38,260 nt of DNA from positions 1 to 38,260 of the forward strand of contig CAJUQB010000049.1 in NCBI GenBank assembly GCA_910588285.1, in the 5' to 3' direction. Both the position numbers and the translations under genes were made by a program. Of the stretch, positions 1 through 8,433 are shown piece after piece (positions within the stretch are counted from its first letter, which is position 1; each line of letters begins with the position of its first letter). The notes under the pieces were generated by a model. It searched no databases. It saw only the letters and a list, made by a program, of their open reading frames with translations, and was not told the DNA's origin. The stretch comes from an uncultured Lachnospiraceae bacterium. Its GTDB lineage: Bacteria > Bacillota > Clostridia > Lachnospirales > Lachnospiraceae.

Positions 1-10
1 CCCCTAACCC

Positions 11-580
11 ATGACAATCATCCCGCAAACCCCCCATTTAATCCACAAAACCATTGGCTTTTATTTTTTCTATTGTATCTGGCTATTTTCCTTCCTGTCC
101 TTCCTGGGCTGGCTCTGGGAGGTATGTCTGTATCTCATCACCACTGACGGCTTTGTAAACCGCGGAATCCTCACCGGCCCCTGGCTTCCTATCTATGGCG
201 CCGGCGGCCTGTTCCTATACGTTCTCCTCTACCGCCTGAAAAAGCATCCGGCCCTTATATTCCTGCTGGCTGCTACTGTCTGCTGCGCTCTGGAATATTT
301 TTGCAGCTGGTTCCTGGAACAACTCTGGGGCATCCGTTGGTGGGACTATTCCAACTACTTTGCCAACCTCAATGGCCGAATCTGCCTGGCAGGCGCTGTG
401 GCCTTTGGCGTGGGCGCACTCCTTAGCATTTATTTTCTGGTTCCCTGGTTTGAAAAAATTTACGAAAAAATACCGCCCTGCATCCGCAAGACGGTAGGAG
501 TAATCCTATTGCTTTTATTTGTGGCAGACGGCGCCTATGCTGCTGCCAATCCAAATATTGGACATGGGATTACCTATTGA
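11..580 (+). CDS. Putative ABC-transporter permease-like membrane protein (CmpB/PF06541 type)
   Basis: This 189-residue protein looks like the small multispanning family annotated as putative ABC transporter type IV/CmpB. No transport substrate is established for that family. I see a hydrophobic first helix at about residues 15-37 running into GWLWEV, then NRGILTGPWLPIYG near residues 50-63, and later WWDYSNYFANLNGRICLAG. The tryptophan, glycine and proline-rich loops between helices are the family hallmark. A TAA at 5-7 lies in frame just upstream, so the start must be at or after the ATG at 11. No ribosome site is visible in the few bases available. The gene runs head-on into the amidase gene and overlaps its 3' end by 7 bases. 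Its own promoter lies outside the window. The family call is fairly sure; the function is not. Confidence 0.75.
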   Translation: MTIIPQTPHLIHKTIGFYFFYCIWLFSFLSFLGWLWEVCLYLITTDGFVNRGILTGPWLPIYGAGGLFLYVLLYRLKKHPALIFLLAATVCCALEYFCSWFLEQLWGIRWWDYSNYFANLNGRICLAGAVAFGVGALLSIYFLVPWFEKIYEKIPPCIRKTVGVILLLLFVADGAYAAANPNIGHGITY

Positions 581-1278
581 GACTTATTTAAATACTTCAG
601 AATCCCCATATGAATAGCCCATGCCACTTTCTCCTGATACTCTTCCGTAACAAGGAGCTGCGCCTCCTCACTGTTACTCAAAAACCCGCACTCTACGATT
701 ACGGTAGGAGTAGGCGTCCTCTTTAACAGATAATAGCTGTCATTTGACTTGGCCGCCCGGTGATTCTCCGGATCCAGACGCTCAATCAGGCTGGCCTGCA
801 GTACCTCGGCCAGGTTTTTTCCCTCCTTGGATGCGCCGTAATAAAATACCTGGGCGCCCTTCACAGATTCCTCCGGATAGCTGTTTTGGTGGATACTGAC
901 TGTAAATACCGGCATGGCCTCTGTAATAATCTCACAGCGCCTGCGCATATCCTCCACCTTTTTGTTATTTGCCCCTTCCGAATAAAGGCCATTTTCATCC
1001 TCTCTGGTCAGAACGACCTCTATGCCCTCTGCTTCCAAAAGCTTCTTCAGGCGCAGGGCAATGGCCAGGTTCAGATCCTTCTCCTCCACCTGGTTGATTC
1101 CCACCTTACCTGGATCGCTTCCGCCATGTCCGGCATCTATCACAATACAGGTTTTTCCGTTTTCTGTCCGCAGGCTTTCCACAATGACAGAGCCCTTTGT
1201 TGCAAATATGCCCGCCGCAGCCAGCAGAACAAGAGTCATAACAATCTCTATTTTCCGTTTCATGGATTCCAGTTTCAA
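574..1278 (-). CDS. cwlD: N-acetylmuramoyl-L-alanine amidase, CwlD-like (Amidase_3)
   Basis: This zinc-dependent amidase cuts the bond between N-acetylmuramic acid and the stem peptide. CwlD of spore formers makes muramic-delta-lactam in spore cortex. A short N-terminal hydrophobic segment (about residues 10-27) suggests export or membrane anchoring. The Amidase_3 fold follows, with zinc ligands His51 in DAGHGG, Glu65/66 in VEEKDLN and His130 in SIHQNS, and the catalytic glutamate in VIVECGFLSN near the end. At 234 residues it matches CwlD length. I chose TTG at 1278 because GGGAG sits 9 bases upstream; the ATG at 1263 has only a weak site. It is the last gene of the minus-strand envelope block, about 106 bases after the DHHW gene. 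The family is secure; the sporulation role is inference. Confidence 0.85.
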   Translation of the reverse strand: MKLESMKRKIEIVMTLVLLAAAGIFATKGSVIVESLRTENGKTCIVIDAGHGGSDPGKVGINQVEEKDLNLAIALRLKKLLEAEGIEVVLTREDENGLYSEGANNKKVEDMRRRCEIITEAMPVFTVSIHQNSYPEESVKGAQVFYYGASKEGKNLAEVLQASLIERLDPENHRAAKSNDSYYLLKRTPTPTVIVECGFLSNSEEAQLLVTEEYQEKVAWAIHMGILKYLNKSQ

Positions 1279-1384
1279 AAAAGGCCGCTCCCATAATAGC
1301 TGTCTATAAATGGTATGCGGCCCTTGTTTCGGATATTCATAGAATCATTTTAATTTGTCCCATATTATCGGGAAATATGTCTGT

Positions 1385-2485
1385 TCATCGGAGCGTTTCA
1401 CTGTGATTTAATACCATGGTACTGTACAAAAACAACACATCACAGCCAGTAAAATCAATATAACGCCCCAGATGCTCCCTCGGAATATAGCGGATATCCA
1501 CCAAAGTGATCTGTTCGTACCCACTTATCAACAATGGAGCAATACTTGACCCAAAAGAATCCCGAAAAACAATAAGCTTTTTTCCCTTTTCCCCTTTTGG
1601 ATTCTCAATGGTGAGCAGGGACAGGGAGCCGGACAGGAACATTTCATATGGATCCCGTCCTGACGCAGCCTCCATATTGTATACCGGAATCTCCATCTGA
1701 TTTTGCCAGTCATAGACCCTGCATCCGTCAATGGCCCCATTTGTCAGATATTGCAGCTGATCCGGCTTCCATGGAAGCGCCGCCTGGCCATAATAGACGC
1801 CGTAAAAATCTGTTTCCAAACTATGGGCCTCATAGTCATTGGAAAGGGATGTGCCCATGCCCTCTGCCAAACGATTGGCCACATCTGTGATCCGCTCCTG
1901 ACGCCAGTGGGTGTCGGTTCTGTAATAATCATCCTTTTCCAGCAAATCGGAAATTGGAATATACTCCGCAAACTCTGCCTTCTGCTCCATCCATGCTTCC
2001 AGGCCTTTGTAATCCATGGCAAGGTGACCGCTCTCCTCAGCCAGAAAACAGTTTTTATCCGGAATGACCGAAAGATATACTCTGTTTTCCTCTGTCAGAT
2101 ATTCTTCACAGACTGCATGAAACCGCTCCACCGCCCGAATGAAGGACGATTCATTCATGGGATACTCTACTGCCGAGAGACTGCCTTCAAAACCATAGAT
2201 TCCATTGTTGTCCTTGCGTCCAAAGACATACAGGGCTGTCATGGCCTTCCATGTCCGAAGCTGATCCCGCCCCGGAAAGGTATCCACAGCATATTTCTCA
2301 AAATCCGACATAAATCGCCCGCTCCACACCTGCTCCCATGTACATGATGGCATGGCGGCCAGCTTGCGCCGCTCAAACTCAGAATAGCTCTTTTTCGGAA
2401 GAAAAACACACATTAAAAAGCCACCTGCCAAGAAAAGTGCAAAGAAGATACATGTTATTTTATGGATTCTGTCTCTTCCCATCAT
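1385..2485 (-). CDS. DHHW/AlgX-like cell-surface acetylation partner protein
   Basis: This is a 366-residue single-pass protein of the DHHW family. These relatives of AlgX/AlgJ SGNH proteins usually accompany MBOAT acyltransferases and are thought to help transfer acetyl groups to envelope polymers. An N-terminal membrane segment lies at about residues 9-30. The motif TDTHW is at residues 190-194 and a conserved-looking RDSFGSS is near residue 310; together these recall the Asp/His and Ser positions of the SGNH fold. A clear AGGAGG lies 7 bases before the ATG at 2485. The gene starts 11 bases after the MBOAT gene ends, so the two are surely co-transcribed. The substrate polymer cannot be read from the sequence. 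Confidence 0.75.
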   Translation of the reverse strand: MMGRDRIHKITCIFFALFLAGGFLMCVFLPKKSYSEFERRKLAAMPSCTWEQVWSGRFMSDFEKYAVDTFPGRDQLRTWKAMTALYVFGRKDNNGIYGFEGSLSAVEYPMNESSFIRAVERFHAVCEEYLTEENRVYLSVIPDKNCFLAEESGHLAMDYKGLEAWMEQKAEFAEYIPISDLLEKDDYYRTDTHWRQERITDVANRLAEGMGTSLSNDYEAHSLETDFYGVYYGQAALPWKPDQLQYLTNGAIDGCRVYDWQNQMEIPVYNMEAASGRDPYEMFLSGSLSLLTIENPKGEKGKKLIVFRDSFGSSIAPLLISGYEQITLVDIRYIPREHLGRYIDFTGCDVLFLYSTMVLNHSETLR

Positions 2486-2496
2486 CTCACCTCCTT

Positions 2497-3894
2497 CTAA
2501 AACCGGAAATACAAGAATGGATTAAAGGAACCATCCACCAGGTAGGCTGTCATAATCAGCAGCAATACCAGCAGGAAGGGCAGCTCCAGAACTTGCATAG
2601 ATTTCTCTCCCAAGGGTCTTTTCCTGATATGCCGAATCACTTTCCCTATCAGGGGCGTTGCCCCAATCCCGGCAATGATTATCACAAAGCCAAAGCTTCT
2701 GAGACAGTATAGAGCCTCCGCAGAAACCAGCTCAATTCCTCCAATGCCAAAAAGCCCGCCGAGATCAGAGATTCCCTGGGCCAGATTCTCCCCATTAAAG
2801 ATCACAAAGCTGATGATAACAAAAAACATCACATATATATGGGAAAGCACCCTGCTTTTTTCCAGCTTCTGCAGCAGCCAGAATTTTTCCACTGTCAGCA
2901 GCAGTGCAAAGAGAAGGCCCCAGACCAGAAAATTCCATGCAGCGCCATGCCAGAAGCCGGTTAATATCCACACCACTAAAATATTAAGAATCTGACGTTT
3001 CCGCCCTTTTCTATTTCCTCCAAGCGGAATGTAGATATAATCCCGGAACCAGGAGCCAAGGGAAATATGCCAGCGTCTCCAGAATTCCGTGATACTGGCA
3101 GAGATATAGGGGTAATTGAAATTCTCCGGAAACTGAAAGCCCAGCAGCCTTCCCAAGCCAATGGCCATATCGCTGTACCCGGAAAAATCAAAGTATATAT
3201 GAAGCACAAAGGAAATGGCGTAAAGCCAGTAAAACAATACTGATTTTTCCTGGGAATCACGGAACACACTGCACAGCTCCCCCAGCTGGTTGGCCAAAAG
3301 TATTTTCTTGCCAAGCCCCAGAATGAAACGGCGGATACCTGATGCCGCCATGCTCCAGGAATGGCGCCGCCCTTCCAGCTGACCGGCAATATCAGCATAG
3401 CGGACAATGGGTCCTGCAATCAGCTGTGGGAACATGGCAATATAAGCTGCCAGATAACATGGATTCCTCTGGGCCTCCTCTCCCCGGTATACGTCCACCG
3501 TATAGCTGATAATCTGGAAGGTATAAAAGCTGATTCCAATGGGAAGGGCTAGTTTCAGCAGAGGAATCTTAAGTCCTGCAGCATGATTGAGATTCTCCAG
3601 AAAAAAATCGGCATATTTGAAGTAAAGCAAAAAGGAAAGGCTTACCAGAACAGATACGATACAATAGATCCGCCCGGAGCTTTTCCCTCTGTGCTTTTGG
3701 ATAAGCAGCCCGAATCCATAGCCTGGCAAAATGGAGAGCACCATCAAAAAGACATATTTTGGCTCTCCCCAGGCATAGAAAATCAGGCTGCCCATCAATA
3801 AAACAATATTTTTCCATTTTCCTGGAGCTATAAAATACAGCGCCAGCATCACTGGCAGAAAATAATATAAAAAGGTGATACTTGAAAACAGCAT
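2497..3894 (-). CDS. MBOAT family membrane O-acyltransferase (AlgI/DltB-like)
   Basis: This polytopic membrane protein of 465 residues belongs to the MBOAT family. AlgI- and DltB-type members move acyl groups across the membrane onto cell-surface polymers. The N-terminus (FLYYFLPVMLALYF) is the typical first helix. The signature FWRRWHISLGSWFRDYIYIP has His276, and GFWHGAAWNFLVWG carries the invariant histidine, His316. Hydrophobic helices fill the rest of the chain. The ATG at 3894 follows a GGGGG ribosome site. The downstream DHHW gene is the usual partner in Clostridia, so the pair probably forms an O-acetylation module. The upstream lipoprotein gene ends 54 bases away and may belong to the same transcript. 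The family call is very sure; the acceptor polymer is unknown. Confidence 0.9.
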   Translation of the reverse strand: MLFSSITFLYYFLPVMLALYFIAPGKWKNIVLLMGSLIFYAWGEPKYVFLMVLSILPGYGFGLLIQKHRGKSSGRIYCIVSVLVSLSFLLYFKYADFFLENLNHAAGLKIPLLKLALPIGISFYTFQIISYTVDVYRGEEAQRNPCYLAAYIAMFPQLIAGPIVRYADIAGQLEGRRHSWSMAASGIRRFILGLGKKILLANQLGELCSVFRDSQEKSVLFYWLYAISFVLHIYFDFSGYSDMAIGLGRLLGFQFPENFNYPYISASITEFWRRWHISLGSWFRDYIYIPLGGNRKGRKRQILNILVVWILTGFWHGAAWNFLVWGLLFALLLTVEKFWLLQKLEKSRVLSHIYVMFFVIISFVIFNGENLAQGISDLGGLFGIGGIELVSAEALYCLRSFGFVIIIAGIGATPLIGKVIRHIRKRPLGEKSMQVLELPFLLVLLLIMTAYLVDGSFNPFLYFRF

Positions 3895-3948
3895 AAGGTT
3901 CTGCCCCCTTAATACTTCATTTTAATCAAATATTTTCTGCAAAAGCCT

Positions 3949-4533
3949 TTAAGACGCAATGGGCACTTCCACCATAACCTCTGACCCCTCAAGGGCAGAC
4001 TGCACCTTTGTCTTGAAGCTCTCCATGATGTCCCCCTGCCCGTATGCTGTAATCACATAGCCTCCGCCTGCATTGATAATGAGCAGCGTATCGGGAAAGC
4101 CGCAGATCCACTGCGTGTTCAAAATATTGGTCTTTACCTCCTCTGCAAAGGCATCCAGATCCGTACCGTCCTTCAGATGATACGCTGCCCCGGTAAAGGT
4201 ATTGGCATTCATCATATGAATCATAGAAGCCGCATCGTCAACAGAAGCAATCTGGCTTTCCGGAAGCCCCAGGTTCATCTTCAGCTCCTCTGTCTTGCTG
4301 ATATCAAACTTTCCCGGTGCATCCATCACGGCATTTTCCTGATCCCCGCCATACATGGCAAACCGGTCCTCTTCCCCATAAACAGCCAGCACCTGATTCA
4401 ATACATCAAGGGCATCCTTGTAGGATACCTCCTGGCCTCCCTGGCTTCCGCCCGGCTGATCCTTGCCGCCTCCGCAGCCAAACAATGCAGCACTCATCAG
4501 CAACATAACACATAACATACTTATTTTTCTCAT
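3949..4533 (-). CDS. Secreted lipoprotein of unknown function (possibly DUF4358-like)
   Basis: This is a 194-residue lipoprotein. The signal peptide ends in the lipobox LFGC with Cys20 as the lipidation site, followed by a glycine/glutamine-rich linker. The mature domain holds an internal segment with NANTFTGAAYHLKDGTD and, further on, QWICGFPDTLLIINAGGGYV. I do not recognise catalytic residues. DUF4358 lipoproteins often sit beside MBOAT/DHHW pairs in Lachnospiraceae, and this gene has that neighbourhood, but the sequence match to that family is uncertain. AAGGAG lies 4 bases before the ATG at 4533. It precedes the MBOAT gene by 54 bases on the same strand, so a role on the outer face of the membrane with the acyltransferase is a reasonable guess. 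Confidence 0.6.
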   Translation of the reverse strand: MRKISMLCVMLLMSAALFGCGGGKDQPGGSQGGQEVSYKDALDVLNQVLAVYGEEDRFAMYGGDQENAVMDAPGKFDISKTEELKMNLGLPESQIASVDDAASMIHMMNANTFTGAAYHLKDGTDLDAFAEEVKTNILNTQWICGFPDTLLIINAGGGYVITAYGQGDIMESFKTKVQSALEGSEVMVEVPIAS

Positions 4534-4610
4534 GGCTCTCCTTTTCTGCAGCCAGCTGCCTCTCTGGGATTCTCATAGCTCTATTCCGCAAATGGCAGCT
4601 CTCTGCTTCT

Positions 4611-6344
4611 CTAATTGATATATTTTATAATGATATCCCAGATACTGCTCTTCTCCAGGCCCAGCTTCCAGAAGGAAGCACCGGCCAGGCCGCGGTCCTT
4701 CATCAGGGACAGGCGGGGCTCCATGGATGCTTCATTCTCCACCCAGATCCGGTAGGTAAGACCGTCAATCTGGTATTCTCCGTAATACTGCCCGTCTTCC
4801 TCTGACCATATGGCTTCTACATTGTTGATAGTCAGACGGTTCTCCGCTTCACTCATTCCCACTGCCTGACTTGTTACCGTGTAGGGAATAAAATTCTCGT
4901 CTGCCTGCTCGCTGTCCGATATGTTTTCCTTGGGGGTGCATTCCCACACTCTGGTATAAAATGGCATTCCGAGAATGATCTGCTCCGGCGGCACCTCTGC
5001 CAGGGTATCGTCCACGCCCTTTGTCACAAAGCCGATAGAGGCTCCTGATCCTGCCTCCTCGGAACCGGCATAATGCTCATCATAGCCCATAATCACCACA
5101 TAATCTGCAAATACGGCCTGCTCCCTGCGGTTGTAGAAGGCTGTATAGCTGGTAGGCACATAGTTATCTACTGAGAGGACAATCCCGTTATTTTTGCATT
5201 TCAGGGACAGCTCCCTGATAAACTGAATATAGGCATCCCCAACCTCTACGCTCAGCTCTTCGAAATCCAGGTTAATACCATCCAGGTCATATTCAATGGC
5301 CGCCGCAATGATCTGGTTGGTCAGATAATCCCTGGTTGAGGTGCGTGTCAGCACTGATGTGGTATTTACCTCATCATTTTCCAGGTTGCTGATCAAAGCC
5401 CATACCTCAATGCCATTCTGGTGGCAGTAATTCACATAATCCGAGCTTGCCAGAGATTGGATATTTCCGTTATTATCATTCAGATAAAACCAGGTGGGAG
5501 ACAGGACATTAATTCCCTTTGTATTCTGAAGAATATTTGCCACCTGGCTGTTGACCTCCTGGGAGGTCACCTGATGCCATGCCATGTTGATTTTCTTATC
5601 CTTCAGCAAATGGGTGAATACCGGCTCCTGGAATTCATGGCTGGTGATTTCCTCTCTGCTCTCCCCCAGAATCTTATTCTTTAGATAACCGATCATCCCA
5701 TCCTCAGTTATGACCTTGGACCAGCTTTCCTCCTGCTCAATGATTGTCACCGTGGTTCCCTTTTCCAGCTCTGCCACTACAGGGCTCTTGATTCCGCCCT
5801 TTTCCCGAATCTCAGAATCCTTCTTCAGGTCCGCCTGCTGAATGCTGCCCCAGGTATCGTAGATTAACAGCCGGTTGGGATTCTCATGGACAGTAAAATC
5901 AATATTGGTGTATTTCTGGACAAAATCAAGGGCCAGATATACCACATCCGCGTCTACCTTCACAATGGTGTAGGCTTCCTGGGAAGGACTTTTCCCAACC
6001 GTAAATTGATTGCTTCCGGCATTGACGGAGATCAAATCGCTTGGTGTGGTATAGCGCAGAATATTCTCATTGCCGTCCCAGTAAAACCGCTCGTTCAGCG
6101 TATCGTGTACATACTCGTAGGTCATATATACATGTCCGTCCCAGTACTTGCAGACCTCTCCGGTTATGGTGTTGTTGAACACAACGGCAATATCATCCTC
6201 TTCCTTCAGACAGTAGTAAGACTTTAAATCTGACGGGTCATTACTGGGAATATATTTTTGAATTACCATAGTGAGTACTGCAATCAGGCCAATCACGATT
6301 ACAAAAATTACGGCGACAATGGCAGGCATCACCTTTTTCCTCAT
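4611..6344 (-). CDS. Membrane-anchored GH18 glycosidase-like protein with SH3 domain
   Basis: This 577-residue envelope protein starts with a signal-anchor helix (about residues 7-29). A region resembling a copper-amine-oxidase-N-type fold comes next (about 40-165, with VYLALDFVQKY). A bacterial SH3-like domain follows (about 185-230, KGTTVTIIEQEESWSKV), then a glycoside hydrolase family 18 barrel (about 250-560). The GH18 catalytic motif DGINLDFE is intact at residues 355-362, with Glu362 as the predicted acid. GYDEH at 420-424 matches the later barrel motif. Family relatives include spore-cortex and cell-wall glycosidases such as YaaH, so peptidoglycan is the likely substrate. AAGGAGG precedes the ATG at 6344. 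It lies 39 bases after the methyltransferase gene and 77 bases before the lipoprotein gene, on one strand. Confidence 0.85.
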   Translation of the reverse strand: MRKKVMPAIVAVIFVIVIGLIAVLTMVIQKYIPSNDPSDLKSYYCLKEEDDIAVVFNNTITGEVCKYWDGHVYMTYEYVHDTLNERFYWDGNENILRYTTPSDLISVNAGSNQFTVGKSPSQEAYTIVKVDADVVYLALDFVQKYTNIDFTVHENPNRLLIYDTWGSIQQADLKKDSEIREKGGIKSPVVAELEKGTTVTIIEQEESWSKVITEDGMIGYLKNKILGESREEITSHEFQEPVFTHLLKDKKINMAWHQVTSQEVNSQVANILQNTKGINVLSPTWFYLNDNNGNIQSLASSDYVNYCHQNGIEVWALISNLENDEVNTTSVLTRTSTRDYLTNQIIAAAIEYDLDGINLDFEELSVEVGDAYIQFIRELSLKCKNNGIVLSVDNYVPTSYTAFYNRREQAVFADYVVIMGYDEHYAGSEEAGSGASIGFVTKGVDDTLAEVPPEQIILGMPFYTRVWECTPKENISDSEQADENFIPYTVTSQAVGMSEAENRLTINNVEAIWSEEDGQYYGEYQIDGLTYRIWVENEASMEPRLSLMKDRGLAGASFWKLGLEKSSIWDIIIKYIN

Positions 6345-6382
6345 AAAAGCCTCCTTCTCTATTCTTCCGTTTTTTTATCAGA

Positions 6383-6970
6383 TTATTTGTTCTTATTTCT
6401 TTTTGATCTCTTTCTTTTTGATCTCTTTCTGCAGTTCAATACATAGGCCGGAGGAATATTACGGTTTTCCCGCTCTACCATTGCAATCGCAAAATATTGC
6501 TGGAACAGCTTTACCTTCAGCAGAGTATACTGGAAGGTAATAAAGAGGCCCCGTGTAGATAAATATTTTCTGCATTCCTTCAGGATCCGGTCAGATTCCT
6601 CGGCAGGAAGGCTTGCAAAGGGAAGCCCGGAAATCACATAATTTACTTTTGGCACATTATATTTGCAAAGGTACAGGCCTATGTGCTCTGCCGAATCATG
6701 GATCACATGGGTATTTGGCACATTCTCGTATTTTTTCTTGAGAATTTCACAAAAGGAATCATTTACCTCAAATATTAAAAATAAAGTCTCATCCCTTTTC
6801 AGGCGGATAATCTCATCCGTAAAAACCCCTGTTCCCGGCCCATACTCTGCGATACAGCGGGCTTTTTCAAAATTCACATGATGAAGCATTCTCTTTGCAA
6901 GGCGTTTGGAGCTGGGCTTTACTGCCCCCACCTGTCTGGGATGCAGGAAATATTGCTTGATAAAAGACAT
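6383..6970 (-). CDS. Class I SAM-dependent methyltransferase (phospholipid N-methyltransferase/rRNA dimethylase-like)
   Basis: This predicted SAM-dependent methyltransferase has 195 residues. The start FIKQYFLHPRQVGAVKPSSKRLAKRM and the SAM-binding motif EYGPGTGVFT are typical of proteins annotated as phospholipid N-methyltransferase or rRNA adenine dimethylase-like. YVISGLPFASLP matches the later catalytic-loop region. I chose the ATG at 6970 because AGGAGG lies 7 bases upstream; the longer reading from 7027 has no such site and adds an unconserved leader. The C-terminus is a very basic tail (repeated KRSKR) encoded by a 15-bp tandem duplication. It is the first gene of the minus-strand envelope block. 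The substrate, lipid or RNA, is not decided by the sequence. Confidence 0.75.
   Translation of the reverse strand: MSFIKQYFLHPRQVGAVKPSSKRLAKRMLHHVNFEKARCIAEYGPGTGVFTDEIIRLKRDETLFLIFEVNDSFCEILKKKYENVPNTHVIHDSAEHIGLYLCKYNVPKVNYVISGLPFASLPAEESDRILKECRKYLSTRGLFITFQYTLLKVKLFQQYFAIAMVERENRNIPPAYVLNCRKRSKRKRSKRNKNK
6396..6430. repeat. 15-bp tandem duplication in methyltransferase 3' end
   Basis: The unit TTTCTTTTTGATCTC occurs twice without error (6396-6410 and 6411-6425), followed by a 5-base partial third copy. On the coding strand it encodes the repeated KRSKR of the basic C-terminal tail. The unit is a multiple of three, so the reading frame is kept. Confidence 0.9.
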
Positions 6971-7128
6971 GGATGTCCCTCCTCTTCTAATAATACCGCA
7001 AAGCGGAGCATGCAAATTTACAATCACGCTCTAATCACATTTTGCTGTATTCAATCTTATCATATCATTGTTTATTTTTCTATATTTTTTTCCTGTATTT
7101 CCAATATATTAAGACCATATTAAGAAAT

Positions 7129-7165
7129 AAAAAAAACGAGAGCTCCATAATACCTGGACACTCTC
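7129..7165 (-). terminator. Rho-independent terminator after Fic remnant
   Basis: Read on the minus strand, arms GAGAG+TCCA pair with TGGA+CTCTC across a small internal bulge (7138-7165) and a 7-base loop. A run of eight T follows (complement of the A run at 7129-7136). It lies about 75 bases past the stop of the Fic-like remnant and would end transcription leaving it. Confidence 0.7.
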
Positions 7166-7238
7166 TATCTCTGTTCTGATTTCCTTTCATATTTAATTGG
7201 TTTCAGATTTAGTATAAAACACATCCATTTTATTTATC

Positions 7239-7538
7239 CTATACCTTAATATACCGTGTTGCCCTTGACGATCCAATTCGTTTTATGGTACCGCATTTTA
7301 CCATAGCGCCAAGGACAGCTTCAACAGTGGTCGGGCTTACATCAGGAAGAATCCTGCATATTTCCGCTTTAGAAAGGGGCGTCAGACTATTTAATATCGT
7401 AGCCTCAATACGGGATTTCTTTGTAATCTTTTTTCCGTGAACAACAGAAAAACGCTTATCAAGTTCTTTATAACACATATATAGCATAGATAAAAAGTTT
7501 TCAATAAAAGGGAAATAACTGACAAGCTTCTTGTGGAA
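7239..7538 (-). pseudogene. C-terminal remnant of a Fic-family gene (winged-helix end)
   Basis: The reading frame encodes what looks like only the last ~100 residues of a Fic (AMP-transferase) protein: YFPFIENF, then CYKELDKRF, then a winged-helix tail with LSKAEICRILPDVS, TTVEAVL and IKRIGSSRATRYIKV. Many clostridial Fic proteins end this way after the catalytic HPFxxGNGR core. No core is present here, and an in-frame stop closes the frame just upstream, near 7540. The first ATG, at 7487, has no ribosome site, and the homologous-looking frame continues about 17 codons upstream of it. Both points argue for decay rather than a small real gene. A terminator downstream survives. An alternative is a free-standing 82-residue winged-helix protein starting at 7487. 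Confidence 0.55.
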
Positions 7539-7652
7539 TTATATGCATATAAATCATCACAAAAATATGCATGTAATATCCTATCATGCAGGAAAAGGGA
7601 TACCGGATTGAAATCTCATCGTCACATGACAAAGCCAAAATATTTTAAAAAA

Positions 7653-7681
7653 CTGACTATAAAAGACATTCCATATATGAT
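7653..7681 (+). promoter_or_regulatory. Candidate sigma-A promoter for the Crp-like gene
   Basis: CTGACT (7653-7658) and TATGAT (7676-7681) are separated by 17 bases and lie about 60 bases before the regulator start. Each box differs from consensus by one base. The rest of the 250-base gap to the Fic remnant shows nothing else I can name. Confidence 0.4.
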
Positions 7682-7740
7682 AAAATCAATTCAAGTATAT
7701 TCCAATTACTTTCCATATTATTATCATCAGGAGGTGCTTC

Positions 7741-8433
7741 ATGTATTTTTACAAGGATACCGGCCAAATTGAATACTACCTGAAAAAATTCCACATCCTT
7801 GAAATGTTTGAAAATCCGGAGCATTATCATCCTGATTTTACCATGGCCCAGATTCGGAAGCGGGAATCCATTGATTACAAGGAATATCCCAACAAGCTGT
7901 TCTTCATGCTGGAAGGACAGCTGAAGGTCTATTCCAATCTCAGCAATGGCAAAAAGCTGCTCTTATATTTTGGCCGCAAGTTCGAGATCATGGGGGATCT
8001 GGAATTTTTACAGATTAAAAATCATTATGTCACTGTGGAGGCCACAAAGGATATCACCTGCCTGGTCTTAGATGTCCGGGGCAATCGGGACAAGCTGATG
8101 AAGGACACGGTATTCTTGAAGGTCCTTCTATATCAGATTGGGGAAAAGCTGGCCAAATCCTCCTCCAACATTGCCATCAATATGCTGTGGCCCGTGGAGA
8201 ACCGGCTCAGCAGCTTCATTAGCTTCATGGCCCAGCAGGATCCTAGATCCGGCAGTCGGTATTTTGAAGAAAGCCTGACAGAGACCGCCGAGGTCTTGGG
8301 CACCAGCTACCGTCAGCTTTCCCGGGTACTGAAAATATTCTGTACCCAGGGCATTCTCGAAAAAAACAGCAAACGCTATTATATTCTGGATGAAGAGCAG
8401 CTGACAGCTTTGTCCGGTGATATCTATATGTGA
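7741..8433 (+). CDS. Crp/Fnr-family transcriptional regulator (YeiL-like)
   Basis: This 230-residue protein has the two-domain Crp/Fnr layout. The N-terminal cyclic-nucleotide-binding-type barrel covers about residues 20-130, with LFFMLEGQLKVYSNLSNGK. The C-terminal helix-turn-helix covers about 150-220, with LTETAEVLGTSYRQLSRVLK as recognition region. No FNR-type cysteine cluster is evident, and the phosphate-binding cassette of true cAMP receptors is not obvious, so the effector is unknown. AGGAGG sits 6 bases before the ATG at 7741. It is one of few genes opposing replication. It runs into the SnoaL-type operon with a 10-base 3' overlap, which makes it the obvious candidate regulator of that operon, though this is inference. 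Confidence 0.8.
   Translation: MYFYKDTGQIEYYLKKFHILEMFENPEHYHPDFTMAQIRKRESIDYKEYPNKLFFMLEGQLKVYSNLSNGKKLLLYFGRKFEIMGDLEFLQIKNHYVTVEATKDITCLVLDVRGNRDKLMKDTVFLKVLLYQIGEKLAKSSSNIAINMLWPVENRLSSFISFMAQQDPRSGSRYFEESLTETAEVLGTSYRQLSRVLKIFCTQGILEKNSKRYYILDEEQLTALSGDIYM

Noticed and set aside
7533..7772. 79-residue plus-strand frame before the Crp-like gene
   Set aside because: It overlaps the regulator's ribosome site and start, has no ribosome site of its own, and covers the Fic remnant's upstream end.
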